This document shows, one piece after another, positions 5,930-6,777 of a stretch of 6,777 nt of DNA. The DNA is taken from assembly GCA_031283015.1 (NCBI GenBank), contig JAITCQ010000081.1, forward strand, positions 1 to 6,777, in the 5' to 3' direction. The position numbers were made by a program, and so were the translations under genes. Within the stretch, counting starts at the first letter, position 1. Each line of letters begins with the position of its first letter. The notes beneath the pieces are model-generated. The model did no database searches, had not been told where the DNA came from, and was given only the letters and a program-made list of their open reading frames with translations. The stretch is from Candidatus Methanoplasma sp. Lineage in GTDB: Archaea; Thermoplasmatota; Thermoplasmata; Methanomassiliicoccales; Methanomethylophilaceae.

Positions 5930-5939
5930 AACGCGCGTT
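5930..5939. promoter_or_regulatory. 10-bp palindrome upstream of the proximal mcr TATA box
   Basis: AACGCGCGTT is a perfect palindrome 10 bp before the proximal TATA box. The longer string AGAACGCGC (5928-5936) recurs inverted as GCGCGTTCT at 5802-5810, upstream of the distal TATA box. One copy before each candidate promoter is a plausible operator arrangement for a dimeric regulator. The regulator is unknown. Confidence 0.4.
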
Positions 5940-5949
5940 TTCATATGGT

Positions 5950-5957
5950 TTTATATT
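5950..5957 (+). promoter_or_regulatory. Proximal candidate TATA box (P2) for the mcr operon
   Basis: TTTATATT is a near-consensus archaeal TATA box. With 28-30 nt to the transcription start, the mRNA would begin near 5979 and carry a leader of about 60 nt ending in the strong mcrB Shine-Dalgarno. Confidence 0.55.
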
Positions 5958-5974
5958 AGAGAATGCGTTACTTG

Positions 5975-5997
5975 TTTTCGCAAGGGGAGTGCGAGAA
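5975..5997 (+). other. Hairpin with purine loop in the mcr leader region
   Basis: Bases 5975-5982 (TTTTCGCA) pair with 5990-5997 (TGCGAGAA), giving eight pairs including one G-T wobble, around the 7-nt loop AGGGGAG. If P2 is used, the hairpin sits at the very 5' end of the mRNA and may lose its outermost pairs. It could affect mRNA stability. Function is inferred. Confidence 0.35.
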
Positions 5998-6025
5998 ATT
6001 ACCCATTTTTCGCGAATATTTGAAC

Positions 6026-6033
6026 AAGGAGGT
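6026..6033 (+). promoter_or_regulatory. Strong Shine-Dalgarno site of mcrB
   Basis: AAGGAGGT ends 5 nt before ATG 6039 and is a full-length match to the archaeal anti-Shine-Dalgarno. It is the strongest ribosome-binding site in the window and fixes the mcrB start. Confidence 0.9.
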
Positions 6034-6038
6034 ATAAA

Positions 6039-6777
6039 ATGCCAAAATACAAGGACGTAGTCGACCTGTATGACGACAACGGTAAACGCATCGCGAAAGA
6101 CATACCGTTGGAAGCCATCAGTCCATTGCGCAACAACGCGATCAAAAAGATCGTGTCTCTGACCAAGAGAACAGTCGCGGTCAGCCTTGCCGGTATCGAG
6201 AAATCGTTGAAGACCGGCCATGTGGCGGACGCGCTGATCAAAGGAAAGGAGATCGACATAAAATTGGTCGATAATGCGAAGAAGATCGCAGCATCAGTCA
6301 AGGAGAAGGTTCAGGTAACGCCAGACGACGACACATCCGTCACGATCAAAGCAGACGGAAAGAGCCTGGTCGTCATAGTACCGGAGGCGAGGATGAGCGC
6401 CGGCGTGGAATACACGACGGGGTTCACAACCGTAGCGTCTGCGGTCACTGAGGCGATCATCGACGAGTTCAAGGTCCCGATGTACAAGGCCAACATGGTC
6501 AAGGCAGCGGTCTGGGGAAAATACCCTCAGACGGTCAGTTTTGACGGGGCCAACGTGAAATCCATCCTCGAGATCCCCCAGAACAACGAGGGAGCCGGAT
6601 ATGCGATCAGGAACATCATGGCGAACCACATTGTCGCGCTCGTCGGCAAGAACGCAATGCAGGGCGTTGCGCTCTCCTCGATATTCGAGCAGTGCGGTGC
6701 CTTCGAGATGGGCGACGCGGTAGGTAACTTCGAGAGAAGCCACCTCCTCGGCCTCGCCTACCAGGGACTCAACGCAA
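6039..6777 (+). CDS. mcrB: Methyl-coenzyme M reductase beta subunit, 3'-truncated by window edge
   Basis: McrB is the beta subunit of methyl-coenzyme M reductase, the cytoplasmic F430 enzyme that reduces methyl-CoM with coenzyme B to methane and the CoM-CoB heterodisulfide. The first 246 residues are present, of roughly 440 in known McrB proteins; the frame is open to the window edge. Recognisable McrB segments are DLYDDNG (9-15), IPLEAISPLRNNAIK (22-36), KRTVAV (43-48), VTPDDDT (93-99), ANMVKAAVWGKYPQ (151-164), GYAIRNIMANH (187-197) and FEMGDAVGNFERSHLLGLAYQG (222-243). The start follows a perfect Shine-Dalgarno and matches the normal McrB N-terminus. mcrB is normally the first gene of the mcr operon, followed by accessory genes and mcrG and mcrA, so those should lie just beyond 6777. 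The long upstream region suggests dedicated control. Confidence 0.97.
   Translation, partial: MPKYKDVVDLYDDNGKRIAKDIPLEAISPLRNNAIKKIVSLTKRTVAVSLAGIEKSLKTGHVADALIKGKEIDIKLVDNAKKIAASVKEKVQVTPDDDTSVTIKADGKSLVVIVPEARMSAGVEYTTGFTTVASAVTEAIIDEFKVPMYKANMVKAAVWGKYPQTVSFDGANVKSILEIPQNNEGAGYAIRNIMANHIVALVGKNAMQGVALSSIFEQCGAFEMGDAVGNFERSHLLGLAYQGLNA

Noticed and set aside
5770..6060. A 96-codon open frame upstream of and overlapping the mcrB start
   Set aside because: It runs through AT-rich promoter sequence, lacks a ribosome-binding site, overlaps mcrB in another frame and resembles no known family.
1..6777. A defence system, mobile element or CRISPR array
   Set aside because: No transposase, integrase, terminal repeats, regularly spaced repeats or cas-like genes were seen. 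The DHH nuclease and metallophosphoesterase are ordinary archaeal housekeeping families here.

Overview
The window looks like a chromosomal segment of a methylotrophic methanogenic archaeon, most likely of the order Methanomassiliicoccales. The start of mcrB, the beta subunit of methyl-coenzyme M reductase, makes it a methanogen. An MtaA/MtbA-type methylcobamide:CoM methyltransferase indicates growth on methylated compounds. Promoters are archaeal (TATA-like boxes), several genes appear leaderless, and all six visible stop codons are TGA, which fits a lineage that avoids TAG because it can encode pyrrolysine. The order-level assignment is inference; no marker gene allows a formal placement.

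Layout: (1) 1-494, the 3' part of msrA, followed by a hairpin plus T-run. (2) 573-1490, argF (ornithine carbamoyltransferase). (3) On the minus strand, 2898-1483, a RecJ/GAN-like DHH-family nuclease whose 3' end overlaps the 3' end of argF by 8 bp. (4) A divergent intergenic region, then 3060-3782, an archaeal ICC-like metallophosphoesterase. (5) 3868-4908, the MtaA/MtbA-type methyltransferase, with a Shine-Dalgarno site. (6) 5050-5760, a cysteine-rich DUF169 protein of unknown function. (7) 5761-6038, a 278-nt AT-rich region with two good TATA boxes, palindromes and hairpins. (8) 6039 to the window end, mcrB, truncated at residue 246, presumably the first gene of the mcr operon.

How the genes fit together: the methyltransferase makes methyl-CoM from methylated corrinoid protein, and methyl-CoM reductase converts methyl-CoM to methane, so two consecutive steps flank the DUF169 gene. 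The left half is housekeeping: methionine sulfoxide repair, arginine synthesis and nucleic-acid/phosphoester metabolism. No mobile element, CRISPR array, rRNA or tRNA was found, and no new multi-gene system. The parts most worth following up are the region upstream of mcrB, the DUF169 gene beside the methanogenesis genes, and an apparent split between leaderless genes and the two methanogenesis genes that carry Shine-Dalgarno sites.
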